Shown here: piece after piece, positions 1 to 9,112 of the stretch
Layout of the letters: each line of letters opens with the position of its first letter
Position numbering within the stretch: position 1 is the stretch's first letter
Assembly: GCA_039033415.1 (NCBI GenBank)
Contig: JBCCCR010000006.1
Location: forward strand, 1 to 64,000
Length of the DNA: 64,000 bases
Reading direction: 5' to 3'
Source of the DNA: Pseudomonadota bacterium
GTDB lineage: Bacteria; Pseudomonadota; Gammaproteobacteria; Xanthomonadales; SZUA-38
Notes under the pieces: generated by a model
Told to the model about the DNA's origin: nothing
Databases searched by the model: none
Seen by the model: only the letters and a program-made list of their open reading frames with translations
Position numbers and translations under genes: made by a program

Positions 1-1036
1 CCGAGGCCAGGGCAGCCTCATCGTCGTGTGTAAACACCGCACCCGTATCCCGGCCGGCAATCATGTCAGGGCCGCAACCGACGCGATCACTGACAAGAGC
101 GGGCAATCCCCGGGAAAAGGCTTCGTTCACCACCAGGCCCCAGGTTTCGGTAATCGACGGGAGCACCAGCAGATTGGCAGCCGCGTAGATTGCCGGCAAG
201 GCCCCCTGATTTCTGAACCCGAGCATGTGAACCTGAGGGTCATCTCCGATCGCTTCACGCAGCTTACCTTCCAGTTCACCGGTGCCGACAAAAGCGAGGG
301 CCGCCCGACCCAGCCGCGCGCGGCGAAACGCTCTGAGCACCAGGAGCGGGCGTTTGATCGACTGCAGCTTGCCGACAAACAGCACCAGCGGCTGCGAGCG
401 ATCGAGCGTTAAGCGCTGGCGCCAGGCGGCCGCCTCCTCCCGGACCTCTTGTGCCGGGCAAAAATGATCGGGATCCACGGCCGGCGGTGAACGATGAAGG
501 TGCTGGTCGTCGATACCATGATGGCGAAAATAGGCGAGGTTGTGCTGACCGACAAACAGTGCACCAGCCAGACTTTGGAAGGCGCGACGAATCACGCCAT
601 CGGCAAGGCGGCGACGCAGCCCGTCCGGTCGCGCCAGCAGCGTTGAATCGCCGCGAAGCCAGGTATTCGCCGGCAGCCTTCCGCGGATCATAGCCGGCAG
701 AATGCTTTCGTAGCGATAGGTCATCAGCAGCGTAGCCGCAGGTCCGTAGCGCGCGAGCGCTGGCCAAAGCGCCGGATTGCGCAGGCCACGGAAATGATGA
801 GTTCCCGGGTCAGCGGCGGTGTTTTCGACAAACTCGCAGTCGTAACCGCTGAGCAGCGGCGTATCCCAGGTGACGGATTGACCAAAGCCGGGGTCCGCAC
901 CATCGCGACTGGCCGGATTGTCCAGATAGAACACTCGCAGCGCCGCATCGAGATTTGCTGAAAGCCAGCGAAACCATGGGGCAAAGTACTGAATCGGGTG
1001 TGAGCATACAACCGCGAGTTTTTGCTGACCCGTCAC
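1..1036 (-). CDS. Glycosyltransferase family 4, C-terminus cut by window edge
   Basis: The reading frame is open from a GTG at 1036 to base 1, about 345 residues, so only the C-terminal end is missing. The N-terminus (KLAVVCSHPIQYFAPWFRWL) is a typical GT-B first strand. Later segments LVLFVGKLQSIKRP, FVGTGELEGKL and VLPSITETWGLVVNEAF are the nucleotide-sugar half of GT4 enzymes, with the E-x7-E region near the visible end. It probably adds a sugar to a lipid-linked exopolysaccharide unit at the cytoplasmic membrane. The GTG overlaps the TGA of the upstream polymerase gene (GTGA), so the two are translationally coupled. Donor and acceptor cannot be read from sequence. Confidence 0.85.
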   Translation of the reverse strand, partial: MTGQQKLAVVCSHPIQYFAPWFRWLSANLDAALRVFYLDNPASRDGADPGFGQSVTWDTPLLSGYDCEFVENTAADPGTHHFRGLRNPALWPALARYGPAATLLMTYRYESILPAMIRGRLPANTWLRGDSTLLARPDGLRRRLADGVIRRAFQSLAGALFVGQHNLAYFRHHGIDDQHLHRSPPAVDPDHFCPAQEVREEAAAWRQRLTLDRSQPLVLFVGKLQSIKRPLLVLRAFRRARLGRAALAFVGTGELEGKLREAIGDDPQVHMLGFRNQGALPAIYAAANLLVLPSITETWGLVVNEAFSRGLPALVSDRVGCGPDMIAGRDTGAVFTHDDEAALAS

Positions 1037-2499
1037 ACCGCCACCGGTCGCGACTGATAGATGTTCGCCGTCAGCGGCCCACCGACAAACCGGAACAACA
1101 GAAACAATACGATGATGCTCATTAAGGTGCCGCCCACCATCTTCACGGCAGCCACCTCCAGGATCAGGGTATTGAGGATGATGACCACCGCAGCGCCCCA
1201 CACGAGGTCCGAGCGCCCATAGCGAATAATGAGCTGCGAGATCGCCGCGACCACCAGATAGCCCCAAAGGAAGATCGGGACAAACATGCCTAGCGCGCCA
1301 AAATCGATATAACTCTCCGCCATATAGCCCAGGCTGATCGATGTCCCTTCGAAGCTCGATGCGAGAAGCAGACCGGTGTAGTACATCGTTTGTTCTGAGT
1401 CAGAGGGCAGCGGCGGTTTGTTGGGAAACAGAATGCGCGGCGTAAAAACATGAGTCACCGCGCGCCACCAAAGACGTCCGTTTTCGTAGGGTCGAACCTG
1501 CGGCACGTGGATCAGGGCATTGGCAAAATAGTCTACGTAGGCGATTCTGTCCGCGAGCTGCCCAACGGCCTGGCGGTAAGCCTCGGCCTCGGTGGCCGCA
1601 GCCAGATCGAACGCGTTCAAAATGCTTTCCCCGGTGCTGCGGGTGATCACCTGCTGACCGGTTCCCCGGTTCAAAAACTGTCGCTGGTCGACCTTAATCG
1701 CCGTCCAGAACACGGCCAAAACCAATCCGATTGAGACGATGCCAAAGCCGGCGGCAACACGGCGGAATTCAAAGCTCGGCCGGCAAAAAAAGTAGGCCAG
1801 CGCCAGGACCAGGATGACCTCTTTCCAGGCGGAAAAATAGGCGGCAAAACCGAGCACAATTTCGAGACCGCAGACCGCAATCAGCCACCCGTAGCCTCTT
1901 CGATCCCGCAAGACCTGACAGGCCAGTGCAAAAACAAATGCCCACTTGAGATCGATCAGCGGCAGGATGATCTGAGTCACGCTGCCCGGCAGCAGGTACT
2001 GCAAGCTCTTGAGGACACTCGAGACCGCAATCGCGGCACCGGTGGCCATGAGCAGTCGCAGGCGCACCTGGTCTGAATCTACGGGGCCCGCTTCCGGCGC
2101 TTCGCCAACCCGTTCCAGTCGCTGTGAAAACTGGAGCTGGGCCACTGCAAAACCCGCGATCAAAGCCAGCAAACCGATGAGGGTCAGCCCGGTTGCCTCA
2201 CTCAGTGCGCCCATGACGGGGTGCTCAGCGCCGAAGGAGCCTTCGACCAGCATATCGTCAAGCGGGATTCCGAGCACGTTGGCATGCAGCAATTTCGTGC
2301 TGGCCTGCAGCCACTGATAAACCACTACCAGCATCACCAGCGGCGGTTCGTTGGTGCGCCACAGCATTACAAAGGCAATCCCCAGGATTCCAAATGCCAG
2401 CAACGTCAGCGGATAATTCACCAGCGGGGCGCGAATGAGAATAAAAAGGAGCGGGATACAAAGCAATCCCAGGATTCGAAGCTGCGCGCTATAACGCAT
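1033..2499 (-). CDS. Wzy-like polysaccharide polymerase / O-antigen ligase-type membrane protein
   Basis: A highly hydrophobic protein of about 488 residues with around ten or more predicted membrane helices and a long periplasmic loop in the C-terminal half (roughly residues 270-400). This topology is typical of Wzy/O-antigen polymerases, which join repeat units in the periplasm. No short catalytic motif is diagnostic, so the call rests on topology and its place among glycosyltransferases. I prefer the ATG at 2499 (MRYSAQLRIL) because GGAG lies 8 nt upstream; an in-frame ATG at 2523 would add eight residues. It overlaps the preceding gene by 11 nt and the next by 4 nt, inside one EPS operon. 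Confidence 0.7.
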   Translation of the reverse strand: MRYSAQLRILGLLCIPLLFILIRAPLVNYPLTLLAFGILGIAFVMLWRTNEPPLVMLVVVYQWLQASTKLLHANVLGIPLDDMLVEGSFGAEHPVMGALSEATGLTLIGLLALIAGFAVAQLQFSQRLERVGEAPEAGPVDSDQVRLRLLMATGAAIAVSSVLKSLQYLLPGSVTQIILPLIDLKWAFVFALACQVLRDRRGYGWLIAVCGLEIVLGFAAYFSAWKEVILVLALAYFFCRPSFEFRRVAAGFGIVSIGLVLAVFWTAIKVDQRQFLNRGTGQQVITRSTGESILNAFDLAAATEAEAYRQAVGQLADRIAYVDYFANALIHVPQVRPYENGRLWWRAVTHVFTPRILFPNKPPLPSDSEQTMYYTGLLLASSFEGTSISLGYMAESYIDFGALGMFVPIFLWGYLVVAAISQLIIRYGRSDLVWGAAVVIILNTLILEVAAVKMVGGTLMSIIVLFLLFRFVGGPLTANIYQSRPVAV

Positions 2500-3598
2500 A
2501 CACTGAACTCCAGCCAGCTTCAAAAGCCCGCTCGATATCTTCTGCCGAACGGCGCGCAGCCTCGCCCATGCTCAAAACAGTGTTCGGTGTCTCACTGAGG
2601 CTCTTGAGGGCGGATACCAGACTAGGGACCTCCGGAGCTTCACAGATCAATCCGTCTACAGACTGCGAGATCAGCTCCGGTAACCCGCCTCGGGGATAGA
2701 CCACCGAGGCGACCCCCGCCTTTTTTGCCTCAATGACGACCGCACCCAGGCCCTCTTCGACCAAAGACGGCACCACCAACACATCACAGCCGATCAAGAA
2801 AGCTGTCACATCCTCGACAAACCCCTCAAAGGACAGCCAGGAAGCGGACCCGTGGCGCTTGGCAAGCGCATCCCAGAATGCACTAGCTCTTCCGGCTACT
2901 CGAAGCTGAAACTCGACGCCGGCCTCGTGTAGCGTGTCGCAAGCCTCGAGCAGATGGTCGATGCCTTTATGGTGCTCAAGCTGACCAACAAAACCCAACA
3001 CCAGGCCAGCCCTTTTGATCGGCGCGGCGACATCGGACTGGCGTGGTCGGACAAAGGGCCGTGACCAAATGGTCGTCAGCTTCTCTGGCGGACAACCCAA
3101 CTCTCTGAGACGGCAGGCAATGTGGTCGGAGATAGCGACCACTCGATTGACGCGCGCCAAACACACACGCCACAGCAGGCGGTGAGCCATGGTGTGAGAA
3201 ACCGGCGTATCCCCGCAGCGCAAGATCAGCGGTTTTCGAACGATCCACAGCAGCGGCAGAAAATTCAGCAGTGTCTCGGGATTGGAGATCTGCAGGGCGT
3301 TGATCGGAGTACGTCGCAGCCGGAGTGCCAGCTGTAGGTTCGCCTTCAAAATTACCACCAGAGCGGTCATCCATTGCAGCCACGTGGTGCTGCGTCCAAG
3401 TCGATCGTAAAAGTCGAGCTCGCACCAGGGTAAACCTAGCGATTCCAGGTGAGGCACCACCTGTTGACGACCCCAGTGCTCGTGTATCGCCACCATCACT
3501 TGTTCGCCGCGGCTCTGGAGGTGTTGCATTACGTCGATATTGCCGCGTTCGCGACCAAACAAGACGATGCCATCCAGCAACAGCATCACCCGCTTCAT
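2489..3598 (-). CDS. Glycosyltransferase family 4
   Basis: A 369-residue GT-B glycosyltransferase. The C-terminal Rossmann half shows LGFVGQLEHHKGIDHLLEAC (donor-side strand and loop) and VVPSLVEEGLGAVVIEAKKA, the E-x7-E-like segment that contacts the nucleotide sugar. The middle (VVAISDHIACRLRELG) is the inter-domain region usual in GT4. It likely acts on a lipid-linked EPS intermediate at the inner membrane. The ATG at 3598 overlaps the TGA of the preceding glycosyltransferase (ATGA), so the genes are coupled. The sugar specificity is not inferable. Confidence 0.85.
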   Translation of the reverse strand: MKRVMLLLDGIVLFGRERGNIDVMQHLQSRGEQVMVAIHEHWGRQQVVPHLESLGLPWCELDFYDRLGRSTTWLQWMTALVVILKANLQLALRLRRTPINALQISNPETLLNFLPLLWIVRKPLILRCGDTPVSHTMAHRLLWRVCLARVNRVVAISDHIACRLRELGCPPEKLTTIWSRPFVRPRQSDVAAPIKRAGLVLGFVGQLEHHKGIDHLLEACDTLHEAGVEFQLRVAGRASAFWDALAKRHGSASWLSFEGFVEDVTAFLIGCDVLVVPSLVEEGLGAVVIEAKKAGVASVVYPRGGLPELISQSVDGLICEAPEVPSLVSALKSLSETPNTVLSMGEAARRSAEDIERAFEAGWSSVYAL

Positions 3599-4629
3599 GC
3601 GAGCATCTCCTCATAGACGGCTAGGTAACGTTGTGTGATGACCGGGACGTCAAACGCCTCTAGCGCCCGCGTCCGACACGCCCGGCGATCGATTTCTTCA
3701 AGCCTACTGACGGCCGCGACGCCGGCAGCAATATCCTCGATCAGAAAACCATGGCGTCCATGCTCAATGATTTCCGGGGTCGCCCCTCGCGGACAGGTGA
3801 TCACGGGCGTCCCGCTGGCAAGGCTTTCGGCAAAGACGATGCCAAACGGTTCATTCCACTGGATGGGCACCACCATCGCGGCTGCCTGGGTGAGCAGCGC
3901 CTGCTTTTGCTCGTCGTTGACCGGGCCGATGTACTCGATCTGCTCGTCACATTCCGCTATTACCTGTGAATCGAAGTAACGGCGCTCAGGCCCCTCTTCC
4001 GCGTGATTGCCCGCGATCAGGAGACGCCGGCCTGATTCGCGCGCGATCTGAATCGCCAGGTGAGCCCCTTTGATCGATTCAACTCGACTCAGAAAAACCA
4101 GCGGCGCATCCGTCCCAACTCGATCGCTCCAGTTGTAGTCTGCGCACCGCACACAGTTGTGTACCGCGTGCCAGGTACCGGCGCTGGCCCGGCCGCGGCT
4201 GGCGATGTAGCCGCTGCAGCCGCTGAATCGGAGGCGTCCTCCAAGCCAGCGGCTGGCCAGTGAGATTGTCCGCCCGGTGGGTTCGCGCTGGTAGCACATC
4301 AGACTCGGCACCGCCCGCATGCTCCCGCTGAGCGCCGCTTGCATCAGATAGGCCAGGCGCGAAAAGCTGTGCACGAGGTCCGGTTGAAAGTCGCGAGCGG
4401 CGTTCGCCAGCGCACGTCCATTCCGCCAGTGTGCGAGGCTGCTTGCCGGGTGGGTATCAGCCCATCCAAAGCGCTCGGTCGGAGCCGTCGAGTCCGGGTG
4501 TGCCAACAGTCCGACATCGTGACCCAGCTGGAGGAGTTCGTCAGCCAGCTGCGCAATGACCCGCTCGATGCCGCCGTAGAGCGTGGGCGGGACAGGCAGA
4601 AAGGGATCCGCGGTGAGAAGAACTCTCAC
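3595..4629 (-). CDS. Glycosyltransferase family 4
   Basis: A 344-residue GT-B enzyme starting at GTG 4629. The N-terminus PTLYGGIERVIAQLADELLQLGHDV carries the glycine-rich acceptor-domain loop typical of GT4. The C-terminal half has PLVFLSRVESIKGAHLAIQ and the donor-binding NEPFGIVFAESLASGTPVI with the E-x7-E spacing. A role in assembling the EPS repeat unit is inferred from position. Its GTG overlaps the TGA of the upstream gene (GTGA), and its own stop overlaps the next ATG. Confidence 0.85.
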   Translation of the reverse strand: MRVLLTADPFLPVPPTLYGGIERVIAQLADELLQLGHDVGLLAHPDSTAPTERFGWADTHPASSLAHWRNGRALANAARDFQPDLVHSFSRLAYLMQAALSGSMRAVPSLMCYQREPTGRTISLASRWLGGRLRFSGCSGYIASRGRASAGTWHAVHNCVRCADYNWSDRVGTDAPLVFLSRVESIKGAHLAIQIARESGRRLLIAGNHAEEGPERRYFDSQVIAECDEQIEYIGPVNDEQKQALLTQAAAMVVPIQWNEPFGIVFAESLASGTPVITCPRGATPEIIEHGRHGFLIEDIAAGVAAVSRLEEIDRRACRTRALEAFDVPVITQRYLAVYEEMLA

Positions 4630-5885
4630 GACGCCAGCGCCTCCTTGACGCGCTCCAGGAAAACTTTGGATTCGATGTCCCAGTTGAAGCGGTCGCTAAA
4701 ATGCCTCAGGGCGGCGGCGTGTCCGCGGCCCGTGCACACAACCTCTTCCAGCCATCGGCTCACCGGTTCGGACACCGGTGGATCGTCCAGCAGATGCACG
4801 GCGTCGGTGAGCTCCGGCGCCAGCGCGAGATGGGCTGCCGTGGGAGTGAGCAACGTTGGAAGACCTGCGGCCAGGTAGGTAAATATCTTGTTCGCCAGGC
4901 ATATATCCTTGTTGACCGGTTGGCGGTGCTCCAGCGCCAGGCCACAATGATGTCCCGCCGCCAATTCAAATAACGCTTCAGGGGCGAGGAGGGACATGAG
5001 CGTCAACTCAACGCCACAAGCCTGAGCCTCACGCCGCAGTGTCGCGTCAAAGCCCGGTATCGGTCGTCCCACCAGCGTCAACTCGAGCGGTCTTTCGAGC
5101 GCCGCACAGAGCTTTGGCGCGAGCGCGAGAAAACCGTCGAGCCCACGATCCGGTCCAATCGTCTGCGAGAACCAGAAAAACCTGACCGGATCACCGGGGC
5201 CCAGCGGGGGTATGATTTGCGGCCGCTCTCGATTCGGGCTGAACACGTTGAGCAGCACCGTCGGTTGAAGGCCGTAGCGTTGGGTCAGCGCATTCGCAAT
5301 ACCCGGCGAGGCGGCGCTGACGTAGCGGGCGTCCGGGAGGTACGCCGACTCCAAAGCCTCTCGCAGGCGCCGGTCGAACGACTGGCTCTCGTCGAGCTCA
5401 TCAACATGGCTATCCTCCGCGTCAAAGGCAAAACCGGCGCCGGTTTCCCGCGCGACCGTTGCGGCCGCCGGCAGCGCCGCGAGATTGTGCGCAATCGCCA
5501 GCGCAAAGGGTGCCGAAGCGGTTGCGTTTTGTCGCCGCAGGGTGTTCCGCAGGCGGCGGCAGTCAGGATTCAGGGCCTCCGCAAGGTGCCACGCCCTGGG
5601 TCGACAACCGAGGCGAAACAGCAGCGCTACCCAGGCCCGATAACTCTTTTGACGCAGCCTGAGCAGAATCCGCGGCAGCCGTCCAAGCCGGCTGAGGCGA
5701 AGCCCGTCCGCGAGGGCTGGTTCGTCCATCTGCTCATCCAACTCCGCGAACCAAGGTACCTGCGCCGAGGTGACGGTACGGACGGAAAAGTTGGCCCGAT
5801 GCAGTGCGGTCAGCTCCTTGACCAATCGTGGGTTTGACGAGAAGTGTCCCGGGCTAACCAGGCAGATGGTGGGCACATCAGGCAT
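4626..5885 (-). CDS. Glycosyltransferase, GT4-like
   Basis: A 419-residue protein with GT-B character: the N-terminus TICLVSPGHFSSNPRLVKEL, a middle FDAEDSHVDELDE acidic segment, and a C-terminal half with VRFFWFSQTIGPDRGLDGFL and NKIFTYLAAGLPTLLTPTAA. It resembles the group of GT4-like enzymes in which the E-x7-E region is less conserved, so the family is less certain than for its neighbours. It sits between GT2 and GT4 genes in the EPS operon with an 8-nt overlap upstream and a 4-nt overlap downstream. Role in repeat-unit assembly is inferred. Confidence 0.75.
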   Translation of the reverse strand: MPDVPTICLVSPGHFSSNPRLVKELTALHRANFSVRTVTSAQVPWFAELDEQMDEPALADGLRLSRLGRLPRILLRLRQKSYRAWVALLFRLGCRPRAWHLAEALNPDCRRLRNTLRRQNATASAPFALAIAHNLAALPAAATVARETGAGFAFDAEDSHVDELDESQSFDRRLREALESAYLPDARYVSAASPGIANALTQRYGLQPTVLLNVFSPNRERPQIIPPLGPGDPVRFFWFSQTIGPDRGLDGFLALAPKLCAALERPLELTLVGRPIPGFDATLRREAQACGVELTLMSLLAPEALFELAAGHHCGLALEHRQPVNKDICLANKIFTYLAAGLPTLLTPTAAHLALAPELTDAVHLLDDPPVSEPVSRWLEEVVCTGRGHAAALRHFSDRFNWDIESKVFLERVKEALAS

Positions 5886-6876
5886 GCGGCGCCTTTCGGG
5901 CTGTTCGTCGCTGACCGAACTGGCGGTAGCCTAGATCGTAGACCGTCGCCTGGAGTCGTCGGGCCAACCGCCAGCCCAGGGGGCCGGCCAAGCGTCGTAC
6001 CCACCGCCCGCCACCCACCGCCGGCTGAAAGTGGCCGTGGTCTCGAGCACTGACCTCGCAGCTCAGGCTTAAGTCAGGCGCGTAGGGGTAACACTCGACC
6101 GCCAGCCGCGACCACGCCGCGGCGAGTGCGGATCGGACTGCGTCCGAGTCCTCAACAGCAAGCAGCTGCCGCCCTATCAGCTCGAGCGCCGTGACCGCCG
6201 ATTTGAAGTGGGACGCCGACCGCCCCGCGCTCAGCGTCTGGTCGCTGCCCGATCGATAAAAGCTGAGCGCACGGGCCGAAAAGCCCACCTGATCCGTCGC
6301 CAGCATCAGCCGCGCAAAATATTCGCCGTCGTCGTTGAGCGACAGCGCTGGATTCCAGGGACCAACCCGCTCGACCAGCGACCGGGATGCCAGCCAGGCA
6401 GCGGGCTGAATCATCAGGTTTTGCGACAGCGCAGCGATCTGCCAGGACACCGGGGTTTGCGGGCGCCACAGGTCGTCGGCGACCACCTGAGGGACCGCTG
6501 GAGGCTCATCGACAAACCGACACCACGAGCCGGCGGTGAGCTCGACGGACGGGCTTGCCGACAGGTAGTCGAACTGGTGTCGAAGCTTGTCTCGATGGAG
6601 AAGATCATCAGCATCCACGAAGCTGATCCAGCGGCCCCGCGTTTCCGCTAAGCCCCGATTCCGGGCGGCTGCTGCGCCCTGGTTGTTCTGCTTAACGATC
6701 CTCAAGCGCTGATCGGACACCACCAGTGTATCCACCGAGCCGTCCGTTGAACCGTCATCAACCACAATCACCTCGAAGTCTGAAACGGTTTGCGCCAGGA
6801 TCGACTCGATGCAGGGCTTGAGCCACTCACCGGCGTTAAAGGCCGGAACGATGACCGAGACTCGCGGATCGGTCAC
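5878..6876 (-). CDS. Glycosyltransferase family 2
   Basis: A 332-residue GT-A enzyme. VSVIVPAFNAGEWLKPCIES is the N-terminal strand; EVIVVDDGSTDGSVD binds the nucleotide; SFVDADDLLHRDKL contains the D-x-D metal site. The C-terminal 90 residues are basic and end in RRTARKAPHA, probably resting on the membrane surface. It likely transfers an activated sugar, by inversion, to the growing EPS unit. It overlaps the preceding GT2 by 4 nt. Donor unknown. Confidence 0.88.
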   Translation of the reverse strand: MTDPRVSVIVPAFNAGEWLKPCIESILAQTVSDFEVIVVDDGSTDGSVDTLVVSDQRLRIVKQNNQGAAAARNRGLAETRGRWISFVDADDLLHRDKLRHQFDYLSASPSVELTAGSWCRFVDEPPAVPQVVADDLWRPQTPVSWQIAALSQNLMIQPAAWLASRSLVERVGPWNPALSLNDDGEYFARLMLATDQVGFSARALSFYRSGSDQTLSAGRSASHFKSAVTALELIGRQLLAVEDSDAVRSALAAAWSRLAVECYPYAPDLSLSCEVSARDHGHFQPAVGGGRWVRRLAGPLGWRLARRLQATVYDLGYRQFGQRRTARKAPHA

Positions 6877-7805
6877 GGCCGCTCCTCCACCGGCCGTTTT
6901 CCCAGCCAGCCAATCGCGCGCTCGCGCAGCCTAATGGCAACCCGCGGCGCGCGGCGTGCCAGCCATCGGTAAGCCGCGTGACCTTCACCCGGGCCCTGTC
7001 CAGCTAGCTGGCTTGCCAGCAGCGCCGCACGGTCGGCGACACGCCAGTCCTTGAGCGATGCCGCCACGGCGCTGATCTGCCAAAGCCGGGTGGAAATCGC
7101 CGAGTGATGTCGCGGCCCCGATTCCGCGGCCGCCTGGGCCATCACCTCAAATTGCGCTGAAACACAGGCCTGCTGAGCGGCTCCCGACATCGACCCAGGT
7201 ACCCGGTAGTTGATCACGTGGATGGATTGAAGCGCCCGGAATTTGAGGCCCCCGCGCGCCAGTCTGCAATGGAACGCCTGGTCCTCGTTAAACAGCTGCC
7301 GATCAGGAATCTGGTAGCCGCCGGCGGCGAGCACAGACCGACGGCGGTAAACACCGCAGATGGCGTTGATGGGCTCTTCGATCGTATAGGCAACCGGATC
7401 GTCCACGAGTGCTGCGTCATCAAATAAACGTCTGGCGAGGAGCGAACCGTTTTGATGTTCCCGATATTCATAACCGCTGAGAAGCACGTCAATCTCGGCG
7501 CCCATGGCCGCCAAATTGGCGGCCACAAAGTCCGGTCTTAAACCGTCGTCAGCGTCGTGAAAATGAACCAGGTCACACGCCGTTGCCTCCAGCAGCCGAT
7601 GCTTGCCCAGGGAACAACCGACGTTCTGATCGCTGCGGAGGACCCTGGCGCCGAGACGTTTTGCCAGGGCGCCTGTCCCATCGGTGCTGGCGTCGTCATG
7701 AACCCAAATCTCATCGAAGGGCTGGGTCTGCCGGGCCGCATCCTCCAGCAGCCGGGGCAGAAACTCAGCGGCGTTGTACGCGGGAATACAGAGCGCCAGG
7801 CTCAT
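6873..7805 (-). CDS. Glycosyltransferase family 2
   Basis: A 310-residue GT-A protein. LALCIPAYNAAEFLPRLLED, IWVHDDASTDGTG and LVHFHDADDGLRPDF give the three usual GT2 landmarks, the last holding the D-x-D site. I set the start at ATG 7805 because it overlaps the upstream stop as ATGA and begins exactly at the conserved first strand; the frame extends further upstream but that part (Arg/Gly/Ala-rich) is only the antisense of the upstream gene's frame. It is the second of two adjacent GT2 genes, not close copies of each other. Confidence 0.86.
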   Translation of the reverse strand: MSLALCIPAYNAAEFLPRLLEDAARQTQPFDEIWVHDDASTDGTGALAKRLGARVLRSDQNVGCSLGKHRLLEATACDLVHFHDADDGLRPDFVAANLAAMGAEIDVLLSGYEYREHQNGSLLARRLFDDAALVDDPVAYTIEEPINAICGVYRRRSVLAAGGYQIPDRQLFNEDQAFHCRLARGGLKFRALQSIHVINYRVPGSMSGAAQQACVSAQFEVMAQAAAESGPRHHSAISTRLWQISAVAASLKDWRVADRAALLASQLAGQGPGEGHAAYRWLARRAPRVAIRLRERAIGWLGKRPVEERP

Positions 7806-9112
7806 CGCTGCAGCCCCAGCCGCTGCGCGCCCCGTTCGACCAGCGCTTTGGCCAGGTCGCGACCGGCAAAATTTTGCGCCAGATCCCCCGCGCCGGTCAG
7901 ACCGCCGGCGCTGTCGAGCACGCTTCGCCATAGCTCGACCGGTCGCGCAAGTCGTTCGGTGCCGGCCACTCGCTCGTAGAATTCAACATGTCTGCGCGCC
8001 TGGTTCGCGGGGTCGAGCTGTTCGGCCACGGCGGCTCTTGCGGCAGCGCCCATAGCTTCGCGCTCAGCAGGTCTTTGCGCCAGACAGCGGCCAAGACAGT
8101 CCGCCAGCGCGGCCGGGTCCTCCGCCTCGAACCGGAATCCGTTTACGCCATGCTCCACAAGTTCCGAGGCGCCGGCGCCGCCCGACACAATGGCCGGAAT
8201 CCCGGAGGCCATCGCCTCCACAACCGTAAAATTGAAGACATCCCAGCTCGAGGGAACGACGACAAAAGCGGACTCGCGGCGGCGCTCCGCGAGCTCCGAC
8301 GGCGGAACCATGCCGCGGGGCAGCAGCCGGCTTCCCCAGCAATCGGGAAAGCGTTTGCCCATCAGCTCCGACATGGAGATTGGTTTTCCATCGAGCCGTG
8401 TGGGCATGTCCCGGCCGTACCAATCGAGCTGTGCATCCGGCACCCGCTCCATCGCCTGCAGCAAAACCTCAACCCCTTTCCAACGCTGAATCTTGCCGCT
8501 GACCAAGGCCCGACCTGCGCCACCGCCGCTCTCAGCGAGCGGATACGGCGGCCGGATCACCGACACCGTTTTTCCCAGCAGCGCCGACCAGCGATCAGCG
8601 TTTGCGTCAGCGTAGGTGACGAGTCCGTCAGCCCAGGTTAAGCCAAGCTGCTCAATCAGTGCCGTCACGGTCTGGAAGACCCGCTCTCCGGGCAGCTGCT
8701 CAGCGTCAGCGATCTGGCTGAGGCTGGCGTGCAGCCGCACGGCCAGCGGCGTGTCACTTTCCAGCCAGGGCATGAACCCCAGCCCCCAATCGCAGCACTC
8801 AACCACGTCAAAGGGCTGTTCTCGCGCCGCCTCATCAACCTGTTGTTTCAACGCCCAGGCCGCAGCCAGATGGCGGTCGAGCCCAGCCAGCGGCTTCAGA
8901 TGCGCGAAGCGCTGAAGGTGCTGTTGATAGATCCGATTTTGGAGGCCGTGCGCAAAGGGTTCTTGCGGCTCTTCGTCGATGACCGAACTGCTGCCGACAA
9001 AAACCTGCACATCGTGCCCGAGGCTGATCAGCTCGGGCACAAGATGTCGATAGTACGTAGCGATCCCACCGGCGACCTCACCCCACTCAGGAATGATCAA
9101 CGCCAGCCTCAC
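7802..9112 (-). CDS. Glycosyltransferase family 4
   Basis: A 436-residue GT-B enzyme. LALIIPEWGEVAGGIATYYR is the N-terminal acceptor domain with the glycine loop. ALVSGKIQRWKGVEVLLQAM and FVVVPSSWDVFNFTVVEAMA form the donor-binding half. It belongs to the EPS operon, overlapping both neighbours by 4 nt, and probably adds one sugar of the repeat unit. It is longer than the other GT4 genes here because of about 60 extra C-terminal residues (LARPVELWRSVLDSAGG onward) of unknown role. Confidence 0.86.
   Translation of the reverse strand: MRLALIIPEWGEVAGGIATYYRHLVPELISLGHDVQVFVGSSSVIDEEPQEPFAHGLQNRIYQQHLQRFAHLKPLAGLDRHLAAAWALKQQVDEAAREQPFDVVECCDWGLGFMPWLESDTPLAVRLHASLSQIADAEQLPGERVFQTVTALIEQLGLTWADGLVTYADANADRWSALLGKTVSVIRPPYPLAESGGGAGRALVSGKIQRWKGVEVLLQAMERVPDAQLDWYGRDMPTRLDGKPISMSELMGKRFPDCWGSRLLPRGMVPPSELAERRRESAFVVVPSSWDVFNFTVVEAMASGIPAIVSGGAGASELVEHGVNGFRFEAEDPAALADCLGRCLAQRPAEREAMGAAARAAVAEQLDPANQARRHVEFYERVAGTERLARPVELWRSVLDSAGGLTGAGDLAQNFAGRDLAKALVERGAQRLGLQR

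Noticed and set aside
276-1011. Apparent broken frames near the left edge
   Set aside because: The true frame is a third one, open from GTG 1036 to the window edge, with intact GT4 motifs; no frameshift is needed.
5922-5933. GGCGGTAGCCTA, resembling ops, on the plus strand
   Set aside because: Inside a glycosyltransferase gene that is read from the minus strand, so it is antisense to transcription; chance match of a GC-rich 8-mer.
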